This document shows positions 34,699 to 42,873 of a DNA stretch of 62,619 nt, one piece after another. Source of the stretch: Reinekea blandensis MED297 (GTDB taxonomy: Bacteria; Pseudomonadota; Gammaproteobacteria; Pseudomonadales; Natronospirillaceae). Numbering within the stretch: position 1 is the first letter of the stretch; every line of letters starts with the position of its first letter. The notes under the pieces are model-generated. The model did not search any database and was not told the DNA's origin. It saw only the letters and a list, made by a program, of their open reading frames with translations. The translations under genes and the position numbers were made by a program. The stretch lies in the NCBI RefSeq assembly GCF_000153185.1, contig NZ_CH724153.1, positions 34,251-96,869 on the forward strand. The letters run 5' to 3'.

Positions 34699-35579
34699 CG
34701 GATCAGCCCGTCCTTTGATTGATGACGCTCTGCAAGCAGATGCGCTTCCGATACCCGGCCGTAAAGCTGCCGGGTGCGTTCCACTGGTCCGATGACGCCC
34801 GGGTGTTTCGCGTATGCCATCACCGCCGTCAGTCGGGTTTGTTGCCCTTGCACGCGAGAGACCTGATGCAGCGAATAGCGCCCACGAAACATTTGCAAAT
34901 CGCCGGGGTTCAGCGTCAGGGTTTTAATTCTGGAAGGCAGACGGTCTCGAATCACCTCGCTCACTTCGCTTAAGTTCTCATTCCCGGGCGTGCGGATGCC
35001 CGGGCAATACTGAAACTCGCCGCCGGTGTCGGCGGCTTGGGTCATGATGGTGGTAATGAACTCGTTGGAATCGTAATGCCAGGGCTGATACGCCTCCGGT
35101 GGCATGGTGTTCACCACCAACCCGGCGAACGGATCGGCATACTCATACACTTCCGGCAGTTGGTTACAGGCGGCCACTAACTGTTTTAACCCGGGCGATA
35201 CATACAGCCGTTGCAATGCGGTGTCAGCCGGAATGGTATCGCGGGTGACAAAACCGCTGCTGCGTTCAAAAAAGATCTGTCGCGGATCATGCTCAGGCAA
35301 AGATGCATCGGGTTCGCTGTTGTAGATGTTGCATTCACGCCGTTGAAAAAAGGCTTTATCCGCCAATGCGTTGGTTTCGGCTCGCAGTTGTTTTAAGCCA
35401 TCGGCTGTAATGAACTCCGGCAGCACGGCACAGCCGTCTTTGTCGAGATGTTCACGCACCTGTTTAACCAATGCACGCCATGGTTCGCTTTCGGGGTCAT
35501 CAATCGGGTAACGCTGCAGGTCGACCAGATCAGCCAGATCGGTCGTGCCGGCGTCTGCAAATTTTAAAGCCGTCGACAT
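34695..35579 (-). CDS. Fe(II)/2-oxoglutarate-dependent oxygenase (ArpA/BesD-like)
   Basis: 294 residues. Iron triad His168, Asp170 (WHYDSNEF) and His238 (LHQVSRV), with Arg249 placed to bind 2-oxoglutarate. The region KTLTLNPGDLQMFRGRYSLH is typical of the family that hydroxylates or halogenates free basic amino acids. The presence of Asp170, rather than Gly, points to hydroxylation and not chlorination. AGGAGAG precedes the ATG. It probably hydroxylates the substrate that the neighbouring M24 enzyme then cleaves, or the reverse. The substrate is unknown. Confidence 0.82.
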   Translation of the reverse strand: MSTALKFADAGTTDLADLVDLQRYPIDDPESEPWRALVKQVREHLDKDGCAVLPEFITADGLKQLRAETNALADKAFFQRRECNIYNSEPDASLPEHDPRQIFFERSSGFVTRDTIPADTALQRLYVSPGLKQLVAACNQLPEVYEYADPFAGLVVNTMPPEAYQPWHYDSNEFITTIMTQAADTGGEFQYCPGIRTPGNENLSEVSEVIRDRLPSRIKTLTLNPGDLQMFRGRYSLHQVSRVQGQQTRLTAVMAYAKHPGVIGPVERTRQLYGRVSEAHLLAERHQSKDGLIR

Positions 35580-35627
35580 ACTCTCTCCTGTTTCGGCCTG
35601 TGGGCAGGCTCTGGTTTGGGTCGGGTT

Positions 35628-36410
35628 TTATAGGGTTCGGTTCAGGGCTGAAAATCGAGTGGCCAGCGCGCGATAGTCGCGCGGGCGTGTGGCGTTAAAG
35701 CCCAGCAGCAGTAATGCATCACGGGTGGCCTCATCGAGTGACGCCATGGCATCGACCACTGCGTTGTGCAGCCGGTGCAAGGCGTCCGGGGAGCGCAGGG
35801 CGCTGATCATTGGCAAACCGGGTGTCTGTTGCGTTCGGCGTAATACCCGCACCCGATGAGTAGCCGGTTCGTGTCGGCAGGCGATTTCCCAGGTGACGGC
35901 ATCAATGCCGGCGACATCCGCCTCACCGTTGGCGACGCAGTGAATGGATGTACGGTGACTGCCGGTCATCTTCAGCGTGAGCGAATTTGGCAGAGTTGTA
36001 GACGCTTGTTGAAAGGCCGTCATCGGTGCCGAAAACCCGGATTGTGAACCACCTTCATTCACGGCAAAGCAAGCGCCGGTCAAGTCCGTCAGTGTTTCGG
36101 TGTCGGCATTGGCCGGCACGATGAGCACGCTGTGGTATTGCCCCGCGCTGGAGGGAATATCGTAACTGGGTGTGCCGACTAATCCGACGCGATCGTGCAG
36201 CATGCGGCTGTAGGGTAAACCGCAAGTCTGGCTCAACAGCAGATCGGGGTGTTGCCAGTGCGCCATCAGGTCGGTTGGTGTACTGAGCATATTGGCGGGT
36301 GTAAAGCCGGCGGCGCTCAGAGCGTCCCGCAGATGGTTTCCAAACGTTGTGGTTGCGGGCGTTAATTCCGGCCAGTCGTACATGGGCAACGCGATGGTTG
36401 TTGGTGTCAC
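35628..36410 (-). CDS. PhnD/SsuA-type substrate-binding protein lacking a signal peptide
   Basis: 260 residues beginning MTPTTIALPMYDWPE from a GTG that overlaps the desaturase stop (GTGA). A periplasmic-binding-protein fold related to phosphonate binders: HPDLLLSQTCGLPY, HSVLIVPANAD, GGSQSGFSAP, ADVAGIDAVTWE. There is no export signal, so it would stay in the cytoplasm unless secreted otherwise. This subgroup occurs widely without transport genes. A much longer frame upstream overlaps the desaturase and is not used. Possibly a sensor or metabolite-binding partner in this operon. Confidence 0.8.
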   Translation of the reverse strand: MTPTTIALPMYDWPELTPATTTFGNHLRDALSAAGFTPANMLSTPTDLMAHWQHPDLLLSQTCGLPYSRMLHDRVGLVGTPSYDIPSSAGQYHSVLIVPANADTETLTDLTGACFAVNEGGSQSGFSAPMTAFQQASTTLPNSLTLKMTGSHRTSIHCVANGEADVAGIDAVTWEIACRHEPATHRVRVLRRTQQTPGLPMISALRSPDALHRLHNAVVDAMASLDEATRDALLLLGFNATRPRDYRALATRFSALNRTL

Positions 36411-37357
36411 AGGGCGCCCTCCCGATCTGCATCGAAATGCGTTGGGGGTGAAGCTGGGGTAACGGTCGCTTGTGTTGGTAACCCTGAGACTAATGGATAC
36501 ACCACCGGTTCTTTGCGTCGGAACGCATAGCTCCGCCAGATGGCACGGTAATTGGGGTAATGATAGTGCCGGTTCAATGCCAGAAAGCGCCCACGGTTGC
36601 GGGCAAATAAGTCTGGCAGATCGTACCAGGCAACATTTGGGTAGGCATGGTGTACTGCGTGCAGATTGTTGTTCAGAAACAGCAGGCTGAACCAACCTTG
36701 GTCTTCGATTAACACCGTGCGTGCGCGAGGGTCTTTATCGGCCTGATGTTCGAGAAAGGTTCGAACCGTCAGCAGGCCATAGCCACCATAAGCGGCCAGC
36801 AGATACGTCCAAACGGGCAGGCCAGCCAACAGGTTGAGGCCGGTCAGCAACAGCGCAACGGCGAACAGATGCTTTATCCAAACCCAACGGGCACCAGGTT
36901 GTGTCCAATCCGACCTCACAAAGGTGGGCAGGCCGATGAACGGGCCTAGCACTACGCGCCCGGCGAGTGTGTTGTTGGCCGTCAGAAGGGTTTTCATGAG
37001 CCGGGAATGCCCACGCCAGTTGTTTGGGGTCAGGTACCAGCTTTCCGGGTCATCACCGGGGACCGTCAGTTCGGCCTGATGGTGGTGCCGGATATGGGCG
37101 CGTTTAAACCGCAGGTAAGGAATGAACAACCCGATGGGCACAGACACCAGCGCATCATTTAAGGGTTGGTTATTGAACGGGTGGCCGTGCAGGCATTCGT
37201 GTTGAAGTGACGAATGTAACGTGATCAGCGGTATCAGTAACAGGACCTGCAGGCCCAATGGCAGGTTAACGGGGTTCCACACCAGCAAGCCCCAACCGAG
37301 GTAAACGGCAACCAGTAAGAACAGGGTGCGCCACTCAGACGGATGTCGTAATCCCAA
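36407..37357 (-). CDS. Membrane fatty-acid-desaturase-type di-iron enzyme
   Basis: 316 residues. Three histidine boxes are complete: HECLHGH (53-59), HIRHHH (88-93) and HAVHH (233-237), and four or so TM helices flank them. Family enzymes desaturate or hydroxylate lipids, carotenoids or small amines. The TTG at 37357 follows AAAGGAG at 8 bases; an earlier TTG at 37381 lacks such a site. First gene of the leftward operon with the PhnD-like protein, oxygenase and M24 enzyme. Two oxygen-using enzymes in one operon suggest stepwise oxidation of one compound. Confidence 0.83.
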   Translation of the reverse strand: MGLRHPSEWRTLFLLVAVYLGWGLLVWNPVNLPLGLQVLLLIPLITLHSSLQHECLHGHPFNNQPLNDALVSVPIGLFIPYLRFKRAHIRHHHQAELTVPGDDPESWYLTPNNWRGHSRLMKTLLTANNTLAGRVVLGPFIGLPTFVRSDWTQPGARWVWIKHLFAVALLLTGLNLLAGLPVWTYLLAAYGGYGLLTVRTFLEHQADKDPRARTVLIEDQGWFSLLFLNNNLHAVHHAYPNVAWYDLPDLFARNRGRFLALNRHYHYPNYRAIWRSYAFRRKEPVVYPLVSGLPTQATVTPASPPTHFDADREGAL

Positions 37358-37431
37358 TCGATGGTCTCCTTTCGTCTTCAAGGACCGCCATTAGAACGAT
37401 GGAAGGGTTTCTGGACAATGCGAGAATTTGC

Positions 37432-37443
37432 ACATTAAAATGT
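37432..37443. promoter_or_regulatory. Candidate operator between XRE regulator and desaturase operon
   Basis: ACATT-AA-AATGT is a short inverted repeat in the AT-rich divergent intergenic region (37358-37477). It is the only obvious symmetric site there and could be bound by the adjacent XRE regulator. Confidence 0.35.
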
Positions 37444-37477
37444 CAATACACTACAGAAACATAATTTGTTAATTAAA

Positions 37478-38365
37478 ATGAAAAATGGTGTGAATACACA
37501 ACAATCGGATTTTAAGCTGGCCGATAAGCGCGACATTGCCGACGTTTTCCGCGCGCGCATGGCTTTGCTGATTTCTCAGCATGGGTTCAATCTCAGCCAG
37601 TTTGCCAAGGCCGTCGGCATTGACCGATCGGCGCTCAGCCAGTTTCTGATGCCCGACGCTGTGCGTCTGCCGAGGGCCGAAACGCTGTTTAACATCGCGC
37701 AATATTGCGGTGTCTCCGTGGACTGGCTGTTGGGGAAGGTCTCCGGGGAGAGTGACCGGGACGATTTGATTCCCGTGGTCGAAACCCTGCGCATGTCCGG
37801 CGAGGAAGCTCAACAGAAACTCGCCAGCTGGCATCGGGAAGCACGCGGTTACAAGATCCGCTACATCCCCAGCACTATCCCGGACCTGCTGCGCATTCCG
37901 GAAGTCAGCGATTTTGAGTTTAAGGATCAGGACCTGGCCATTCGCGCCGCACAGGATCGCATGGCGCGCGAACAGCTCGACCGCACTCCGTTTCCCGAGA
38001 CCGATATCGAAGTCTGCATGCCCATTCAAACGCTGGAGCATCTGGCGGGTGGGCAGGGCATCTGGAAAACACTGCCGAAAGCGATTCGAAAACGGCAGTT
38101 AGAACACATGCAGGCTTTGGTTGAGCGGTTTTATCCGACTTATCGGTTGTTTCTGTACGACGGTCATACCGCCTTTTCGTCACCTTATACCCTGTTTGGA
38201 CCGATTCAGGCGGCGATTTATCTGGGGAACATGTATCTGGTGGTGCATTCGGTGGAACACATCCGCGCCATGACAGGACACTTCGATCGGTTGATTCGCC
38301 ACGCGCAGATAACGCCGGACCGGGCTGCCGACACCATTGGTGAGATTCTGACAACGTTGCGGTAG
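37478..38365 (+). CDS. XRE-family transcriptional regulator
   Basis: 295 residues. An N-terminal helix-turn-helix (ALLISQHGFNLSQFAKAVGIDRSALSQFL, about 25-60) is followed by a DWLLG segment and a long C-terminal domain (about 110-295) rich in aromatic residues that may sense a ligand. It is divergent from the desaturase-PhnD-oxygenase-M24 operon and is its probable regulator. The ATG at 37478 lacks a strong ribosome site; a TTG four codons earlier is also in frame. Confidence 0.8.
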   Translation: MKNGVNTQQSDFKLADKRDIADVFRARMALLISQHGFNLSQFAKAVGIDRSALSQFLMPDAVRLPRAETLFNIAQYCGVSVDWLLGKVSGESDRDDLIPVVETLRMSGEEAQQKLASWHREARGYKIRYIPSTIPDLLRIPEVSDFEFKDQDLAIRAAQDRMAREQLDRTPFPETDIEVCMPIQTLEHLAGGQGIWKTLPKAIRKRQLEHMQALVERFYPTYRLFLYDGHTAFSSPYTLFGPIQAAIYLGNMYLVVHSVEHIRAMTGHFDRLIRHAQITPDRAADTIGEILTTLR

Positions 38366-38391
38366 CTGTAGGTGAAACCGATGAGCCGAGG

Positions 38392-38814
38392 CTAGGTTGC
38401 CAACGACAGCCGCGTGCGGATTTCCGCAATGGCCTGTTGAAATAATGGATGCCATTGCATGGACAGCGGGGCATTAAGCGGCTGCCAGAAAAACCGAAAC
38501 CAGTGGCCGCCATCGTCCTGAGTGAAAAACCGGAACTCATCCGGAATATCATAATCAACACGCATCAGCGCCAACGCCCAATGATGATTCTCAAAGCCCG
38601 GAACCCAATTGCCCAACGATCGCTTAACGCTCGCGGGCAGGCCGGATTCCTCAGCCAGTTCCCTAACCGCCGCTTGCTCGGGCGACTCTCCAGGTTCCAG
38701 CGTACCTTTAACTATCTGAAAGCCTGCCAGTGGGTGTTCAAACGCCAGAATGTCTAACCCGTAAGAGTTTTCGCGCAAAACAATCGGGCAGGCTTTGTTG
38801 ATTGGTAAAGTCAC
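38392..38814 (-). CDS. Nudix hydrolase
   Basis: 140 residues with a complete Nudix box at about 47-69 (G-x5-E-x7-RE-L-x-EE-x-G-L; GTLEPGESPEQ..RELAEESGL). It hydrolyses a nucleoside-diphosphate-linked compound, specificity unknown. The GTG start overlaps the stop of the upstream membrane-protein gene (GTGA), implying translational coupling. The longer open frame to 39108 lies inside that gene and is not used. Confidence 0.85.
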   Translation of the reverse strand: MTLPINKACPIVLRENSYGLDILAFEHPLAGFQIVKGTLEPGESPEQAAVRELAEESGLPASVKRSLGNWVPGFENHHWALALMRVDYDIPDEFRFFTQDDGGHWFRFFWQPLNAPLSMQWHPLFQQAIAEIRTRLSLAT

Positions 38815-39443
38815 GGCAGTTTCAGGCCGGTCAGGGTCAGCGGTGTTTGTTTGAGCACCGCACCCAAGCCCAAGGCCCAGGCTGCCAGGCACAGATGAAA
38901 GACATCGATCCTCAGAATCGGACCAATGAGTGGCGTCATGGCCCCGGTGATGACCAATCCGTTGATGATGAACAGAAAAGAAACACCTGCCAGTACCGCA
39001 GCGACTCCGGGCTGCTGGTTGCGAGCGCAACGCCAGGCCGCGCTTAGGGCAGCGACGGTCATGACAATACCCACCACCAATTGAAACTCCGAGAGGCGAT
39101 CCAGCCAAAAGGCCAGAAGGAAAATCAGCGTGCCGTCGGCCGCGTGTGCCCAGAATAAGGGCCGGTGAATGCGTAGCAAGCCACTGAAGTCCAACCAGAC
39201 AAAAATCAACACATAGAGACCGGCAATGCCAAACAGCCGGGAGGCCAGCTCATGGGCATTCAGCCAGAACTCAGTTTCAAGATTGAACAAAAACCGGAAG
39301 GTGCCGAGCACCGACGCCAAGCTCAACAGGAACAGACTGATGGACGCCAGTTGCGCCGGTGTACTGCGCATCGACCATAAGCGGGTGCCGGTGTGAAAGC
39401 AGACAAAGCTCAGCAGCGCATCGGTAATCCAGACGGTGGTCAT
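38811..39443 (-). CDS. Hypothetical multi-pass membrane protein
   Basis: 210 residues, seven to eight predicted helices, with polar residues clustered at loop positions (FVCFHTGTRLWSM, HRPLFWAHAADG). No family recognised. GAGGAA lies before the ATG at 39443; the frame extends 11 codons further upstream. Coupled to the Nudix gene. Confidence 0.7.
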   Translation of the reverse strand: MTTVWITDALLSFVCFHTGTRLWSMRSTPAQLASISLFLLSLASVLGTFRFLFNLETEFWLNAHELASRLFGIAGLYVLIFVWLDFSGLLRIHRPLFWAHAADGTLIFLLAFWLDRLSEFQLVVGIVMTVAALSAAWRCARNQQPGVAAVLAGVSFLFIINGLVITGAMTPLIGPILRIDVFHLCLAAWALGLGAVLKQTPLTLTGLKLP

Positions 39444-39595
39444 GGCAGGGCGTTCCTCTTGAGAGCGACGGTACAAAAAAAGCAGTCGGTAGACTGTACT
39501 GCGTTCACCTCGTGCTGAAAAGTCAGATTGGGGTTACTACGCCGGGGTAAACCACCGATAATCCTGCCTGACCCAACCATTGCTGCGAGATCACC

Positions 39596-39922
39596 ATGTC
39601 GACCATAGCTAATACCCCAAAACCGCCATACTACGCTGTCATATTCACTAACCTGCGAACCGATGTGGATGAAGGCTATGGCGAGATGGCCGATCGAATG
39701 GTCGAACTGGCCAGCGAACAACCGGGGTTCCTGGGCATGGAGACAGTCCGGGAAACTTTAGGGATTACCGTGTCGTATTGGCAAGACCTCGAATCCATTC
39801 GCGCCTGGAAACAGAATGTCGATCATCGGGAAGCGCAGCGGCTCGGGCACGAGCAATGGTATGCCGATTTTAAAACCCGGGTTTGTTTGGTGGAGCGGGA
39901 CTATGGAATGTTGGAAGGGTAG
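39596..39922 (+). CDS. Antibiotic biosynthesis monooxygenase (ABM) family protein
   Basis: 108 residues with the dimeric ferredoxin-like ABM fold: YYAVIFTNLR, EGYGEMADRMVELASEQPGFLGMETVRE, VSYWQDLESIRAWKQNVDH..AQRLGHEQWY. Such proteins range from quinol monooxygenases to heme-degrading or housekeeping enzymes; specificity cannot be read. Monocistronic. Confidence 0.88.
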   Translation: MSTIANTPKPPYYAVIFTNLRTDVDEGYGEMADRMVELASEQPGFLGMETVRETLGITVSYWQDLESIRAWKQNVDHREAQRLGHEQWYADFKTRVCLVERDYGMLEG

Positions 39923-40238
39923 GTTGTTAAGTGTTGGGGCTGGTGGGTAAATTAGAAAGCTATAAGCTTACGGCAAAAACTGATGAGAGGCTCGATATCA
40001 ATGACTCTGAACCTTTTCAATTTTGTACACAAAAAGAACCAAAGTGCCAGACTACTCAAGTGGATTATTTTAATTAAAATAGCGTGACCTAAAAGATTAA
40101 GACCAGTACGGTTATTCCGGTCCTTGCCCCGGCAAGATGCAGTCACTCATGTGAACCCAAGGTACATCTCATTCATAGAGGGTACCGTCATGCATCTGTT
40201 TTTCAGTTCGGTACCCTAGCGTTAATAGGATTATCAAA
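39923..40238. other. AT-rich intergenic region with hairpins
   Basis: No gene. GGGTACCG (40180-40187) pairs perfectly with CGGTACCC (40209-40216) around a T-rich loop, 23 bases before the next start, and could be a leader structure. TTGCC-CC-GGCAA lies near 40128. This marks the left side of the AT-rich accessory island. Confidence 0.4.
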
Positions 40239-40472
40239 TTGAACCCAAAAACACTCGTTGTTGCACAATTGCTCATTTCGTTTCAGATGGCTCTCATCAT
40301 GTCTGGCATTTTCAGTGCTTTAGAACTGGGACTTACAGTCCAGTGGTTATTGGTCTGGGGGAAACAGTTCATAGTCGCTTGGCCGGTCGCGTTTGTCTTC
40401 TCGATATTGACCAGCCGGGTTGCTTTTCCGATTGCTGAAAAATGGGTACCAAGCCAAACACGTAAGGCTTGA
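40239..40472 (+). CDS. DUF2798-like small membrane protein
   Basis: 77 residues with two TM helices (VVAQLLISFQMALIMSGIFSAL and FIVAWPVAFVFSILTSRV) and a conserved-looking Trp/Pro-rich centre, as in DUF2798 proteins. The start is TTG, with AGGA about 8 bases upstream; no ATG precedes the first helix. It runs opposite to the cassette genes to its right. Confidence 0.6.
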   Translation: MNPKTLVVAQLLISFQMALIMSGIFSALELGLTVQWLLVWGKQFIVAWPVAFVFSILTSRVAFPIAEKWVPSQTRKA

Positions 40473-40626
40473 TGGCATGGTGGATTTTTTGATATTGAGC
40501 CTAAAGCAAAGCCATCTCTAGCGAAATCATCGGACCAAAGGGGGCAGAACCCGTCAGTTGCGTTTTGGTTGTAGTGTAGTTTAGGGGTTAGCTGGCGAAG
40601 CCACCCACAAACGGAGCGAAGACCAA

Positions 40627-40755
40627 ACTCATTTTGACGGCTTGGACATTGAACTCTTTTGTATATTCCCACGGTTTTCCGTGGATTATTATATCTTGGC
40701 ATAACTACCTCTAGATGGGTTATCTAGAGGTGTCTACTAAACCGGGTGAAGTTCA
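40627..40755 (-). mobile_element. Decayed IS3-family end fragment
   Basis: Read leftward from 40755 (TGAACTTCACCCGG), this matches the orfA end of the intact element at 41951-43231: terminal repeat, the TCTAGATAAC..CTAGAGGTA segment, and the first codons of orfA (MPRYNNPRKT against MPKYNNPRKT). A one-base insertion after AAAACC breaks the frame, and similarity stops near AAAATGAG. So it is an older, truncated relative. Its end lies two bases from the stop codon of the lipoprotein gene. Confidence 0.85.
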
Positions 40756-40757
40756 AC

Positions 40758-41231
40758 TTACTTACCAACCATTTCAAAGCTGAATGGCTTCCCAGCACTT
40801 TTTTGGTTATTTAAAACCCCTTCATATTCACTACCACCAAAGAACGGAGCTTTAGGGATTTCAAACCCTTTCCCAAGGTCTCTTGCTAGGAGTACATAGT
40901 TATTGGATTGATTACTCCAAGCTTTAAAGAAATAGTATGTATGACCTGGTGCGGCATTAAATGCAATATCCCAGGTGTAAGTTGTTTTTTGGTTGCTTAG
41001 CGAGTTAATAGCAAAATCCATAAATGAAGCTGTATTTGCTCCGGGTGGTATATAAGCAGCAGTTGCATACAAAGAAAGAACATCATCATTCACTTCCTTC
41101 TTGTACATGGTCGGCACCCAGACAGTCGCTCTTTCGGCTTCATTTATACTTTGTCCCGAATATGCTGTTGGAATGGAAGAGCACCCCATGAAAACAAAGC
41201 TGACAACTGCCAATAACAATACATTCTTCAT
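40758..41231 (-). CDS. Cassette-borne lipoprotein
   Basis: 157 residues. Lipobox FMGC (Cys17) after a short hydrophobic leader; the mature part is Tyr/Phe-rich beta-like sequence (TTYTWDIAFNAAPGHTYYFFKAW) with no known family. AGGAAG lies 9 bases before the ATG. It is AT-rich, leftward, and starts 49 bases inside an attC-like site, as expected of an integron cassette gene. Its own downstream attC is not recognisable because an IS remnant abuts the stop codon. Confidence 0.75.
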   Translation of the reverse strand: MKNVLLLAVVSFVFMGCSSIPTAYSGQSINEAERATVWVPTMYKKEVNDDVLSLYATAAYIPPGANTASFMDFAINSLSNQKTTYTWDIAFNAAPGHTYYFFKAWSNQSNNYVLLARDLGKGFEIPKAPFFGGSEYEGVLNNQKSAGKPFSFEMVGK

Positions 41232-41279
41232 AATTTTCGCTTCCTACTTTATTGTGATTAGTTTTCTCGTATCACCAAG

Positions 41280-41346
41280 AAATAACGTTTACGCCAGTGG
41301 TTGGTGGAGCGCAGAGTAATCAATCCACTGCGCGTACTTGTTACTT
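41280..41346 (-). repeat. attC-like recombination site between two cassettes
   Basis: 67 bp with core sites GTTACTT (41340-41346) and AAATAAC (41280-41286, GTTATTT on the other strand). The arms ACGCCAGTGG (41291-41300) and CCACTGCGCGT (41325-41335) pair with a single unpaired G, the extrahelical base that integron integrases read. The stop codon of the 180-residue gene lies in the core, which is typical of cassettes. Confidence 0.65.
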
Positions 41347-41883
41347 TTGAAGATTGTATAGATTCTTTTCCCCGTCTTTGATTGGAGAAATTCCAGTAAT
41401 GTTATTTTCGTTATTTAACTTCACATCAAATAAATCTATTACTGAGGTAAACTCAGCCCCACTACTGTCACACCATTCTATTTCAAGAAAATAGGTTATT
41501 TTGTGCCTATTTTCTGGCATCGGCTCGGCACAGTTTTCGATTGTATGTGAATCATATTCCTTTCCAAGTTGAATAGTAGCTGACAACGCGTTGCCGGGAT
41601 TTAGTAGAGAATTACTCCCTGGATTCAAAGTAATTTTATCTTCGCCTCTAGATAACGAACCATTGCGATCTAACGCCTTCATACCTAAATACCAATTTAA
41701 CAACACCACATCACTGCTTCCCGCGTTTAAAAGCGTTAAAGGAACCTTGTTGTCGTTGAAAAAGTGAATGCCGATATTCAAATAGGCAAAAAGTTTTTTA
41801 TCTATATGGAAATGTGAATGATAATAACTAGCCGCCGATATCATTAAAGCGAGTACAGACACTATGAAAGCTGCAATTACCAT
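41341..41883 (-). CDS. Cassette-borne hypothetical protein with one N-terminal TM helix
   Basis: 180 residues. TM helix IAAFIVSVLALMISAASYY at the N-terminus, then a soluble, beta-rich domain (FFNDNKVPLTLLNAGSSDVVLLNWYLGM) exposed either side. AGGGGA precedes the ATG. The gene starts 14 bases after one attC-like core and its stop lies inside the next, the standard layout of an integron gene cassette. No function recognised. Confidence 0.72.
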   Translation of the reverse strand: MVIAAFIVSVLALMISAASYYHSHFHIDKKLFAYLNIGIHFFNDNKVPLTLLNAGSSDVVLLNWYLGMKALDRNGSLSRGEDKITLNPGSNSLLNPGNALSATIQLGKEYDSHTIENCAEPMPENRHKITYFLEIEWCDSSGAEFTSVIDLFDVKLNNENNITGISPIKDGEKNLYNLQK

Positions 41884-41985
41884 TTACTTCCCCTAAAAGT
41901 AACGCCCAAAAGCAACGGGCCAAAACCGAAGCGAAGCGGCGGTTTTGAGGTGATCTTGCCCCGATAAAATGGACACCTCGTCATT

Positions 41986-42873
41986 TCAAGCGGCCATGCG
42001 CTCATATTCTATTGGTGAGTAGTACTCGATTCCTGAGTGCAGTCTCACCCTGTTATAAAATTGATTTATATACCGACCCATCTCGCGACGCAAATGATCG
42101 ATGCCGTTGAAGAGCTGATTTCTAATAAGCTCGCCTTTCAATGAATGATAAAACGACTCCATATACGCATTGTCAGTACAGTATCCGGGACGATTGACAC
42201 TGTGCTCAATTCCGGCCTTTGACAGTGCCGACTGAAAATCAGACGCGGTAAATTCAACGCCACGATCCGTATGCAGGATCACACCTTCGGTGTGCCGGCC
42301 TTTCCGTATCGCGTAATTCAGTGCAGCTAAAGTTAGTTCGGTTGTTCGCGTATGAGACAGAGACCAACCCAGAATCCTACGGGAATGTCGGTCCATAATT
42401 GTCGCTAAATAAGTCCATTGGTGACTCAGTTTGATATAGGTAACATCGGCAACCCAAATTTGGTCACAAGCTATGGTGCCACCAAACTGAAGCAACTTAT
42501 TCTCCCCTCGGTTTTTAAACCGTTTCAGCCCCGGTTGCCGCCGAGTCACCAAGGTGACTCTGGCCTTAAGCCCATTGTCACGCATCAGCCGCGCCACACG
42601 CTTTCTAGAGACTTGAACACCCTGTCGAGCCAGAGTTTTATGCACTCTCGGGCTGCCATAGCGTCCAGAGCTCTTATCAAACACCTGGGTAATGTCTTTT
42701 AGTAGCGTCTGATCGGATCGCTCTCGTTGCGATGGTTCCCGGTCAGCCCAGGCATAGTAACCGCTTCTCGAGACGCCAAGCCAACGGCACAAGGCCGCTA
42801 TTGCGAACTCTTTTTTGTATCGGTGGATGAATCCAAATCGTTCTGATGAACTTCCGCCAGATACTGTTGCCAC
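41986..42873 (-). CDS. IS3-family transposase OrfB (DDE integrase core)
   Basis: 295 residues from the GTG at 42873. It contains HTH_21-type CRWLGVSRSGYYAW near 28 and the rve core with the DDE triad: CDQIWVADVTYI, HTDRGVEF and NAYMESFYHSLKGE. It is likely made mainly as an OrfAB fusion by -1 frameshifting on AAAAAAG (42873-42879), where OrfA codons TTA-AAA-AAG give the canonical slip. No disabling stop is seen. Confidence 0.93.
   Translation of the reverse strand: MATVSGGSSSERFGFIHRYKKEFAIAALCRWLGVSRSGYYAWADREPSQRERSDQTLLKDITQVFDKSSGRYGSPRVHKTLARQGVQVSRKRVARLMRDNGLKARVTLVTRRQPGLKRFKNRGENKLLQFGGTIACDQIWVADVTYIKLSHQWTYLATIMDRHSRRILGWSLSHTRTTELTLAALNYAIRKGRHTEGVILHTDRGVEFTASDFQSALSKAGIEHSVNRPGYCTDNAYMESFYHSLKGELIRNQLFNGIDHLRREMGRYINQFYNRVRLHSGIEYYSPIEYERMAA

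Noticed and set aside
35628-36695. 355-residue leftward frame starting at 36695
   Set aside because: The first 95 residues overlap the desaturase gene in another frame and lack protein-like conservation. The GTG at 36410 gives the true PhnD-like protein.
38392-39108. 238-residue leftward frame ending in the Nudix domain
   Set aside because: The first 98 residues lie within the membrane-protein gene in another frame. The GTG at 38814 is coupled to that gene's stop.
40473-40626. A further attC site left of the IS remnant
   Set aside because: An AGCTAACCCC heptamer-like core and a GGGTT partner are present on the minus strand, but the arms do not pair well enough to claim a site.
40283-40702. 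139-residue leftward frame with MPRYNNPRKT start
   Set aside because: It is a chance extension of the broken orfA remnant through unrelated sequence, not a gene.
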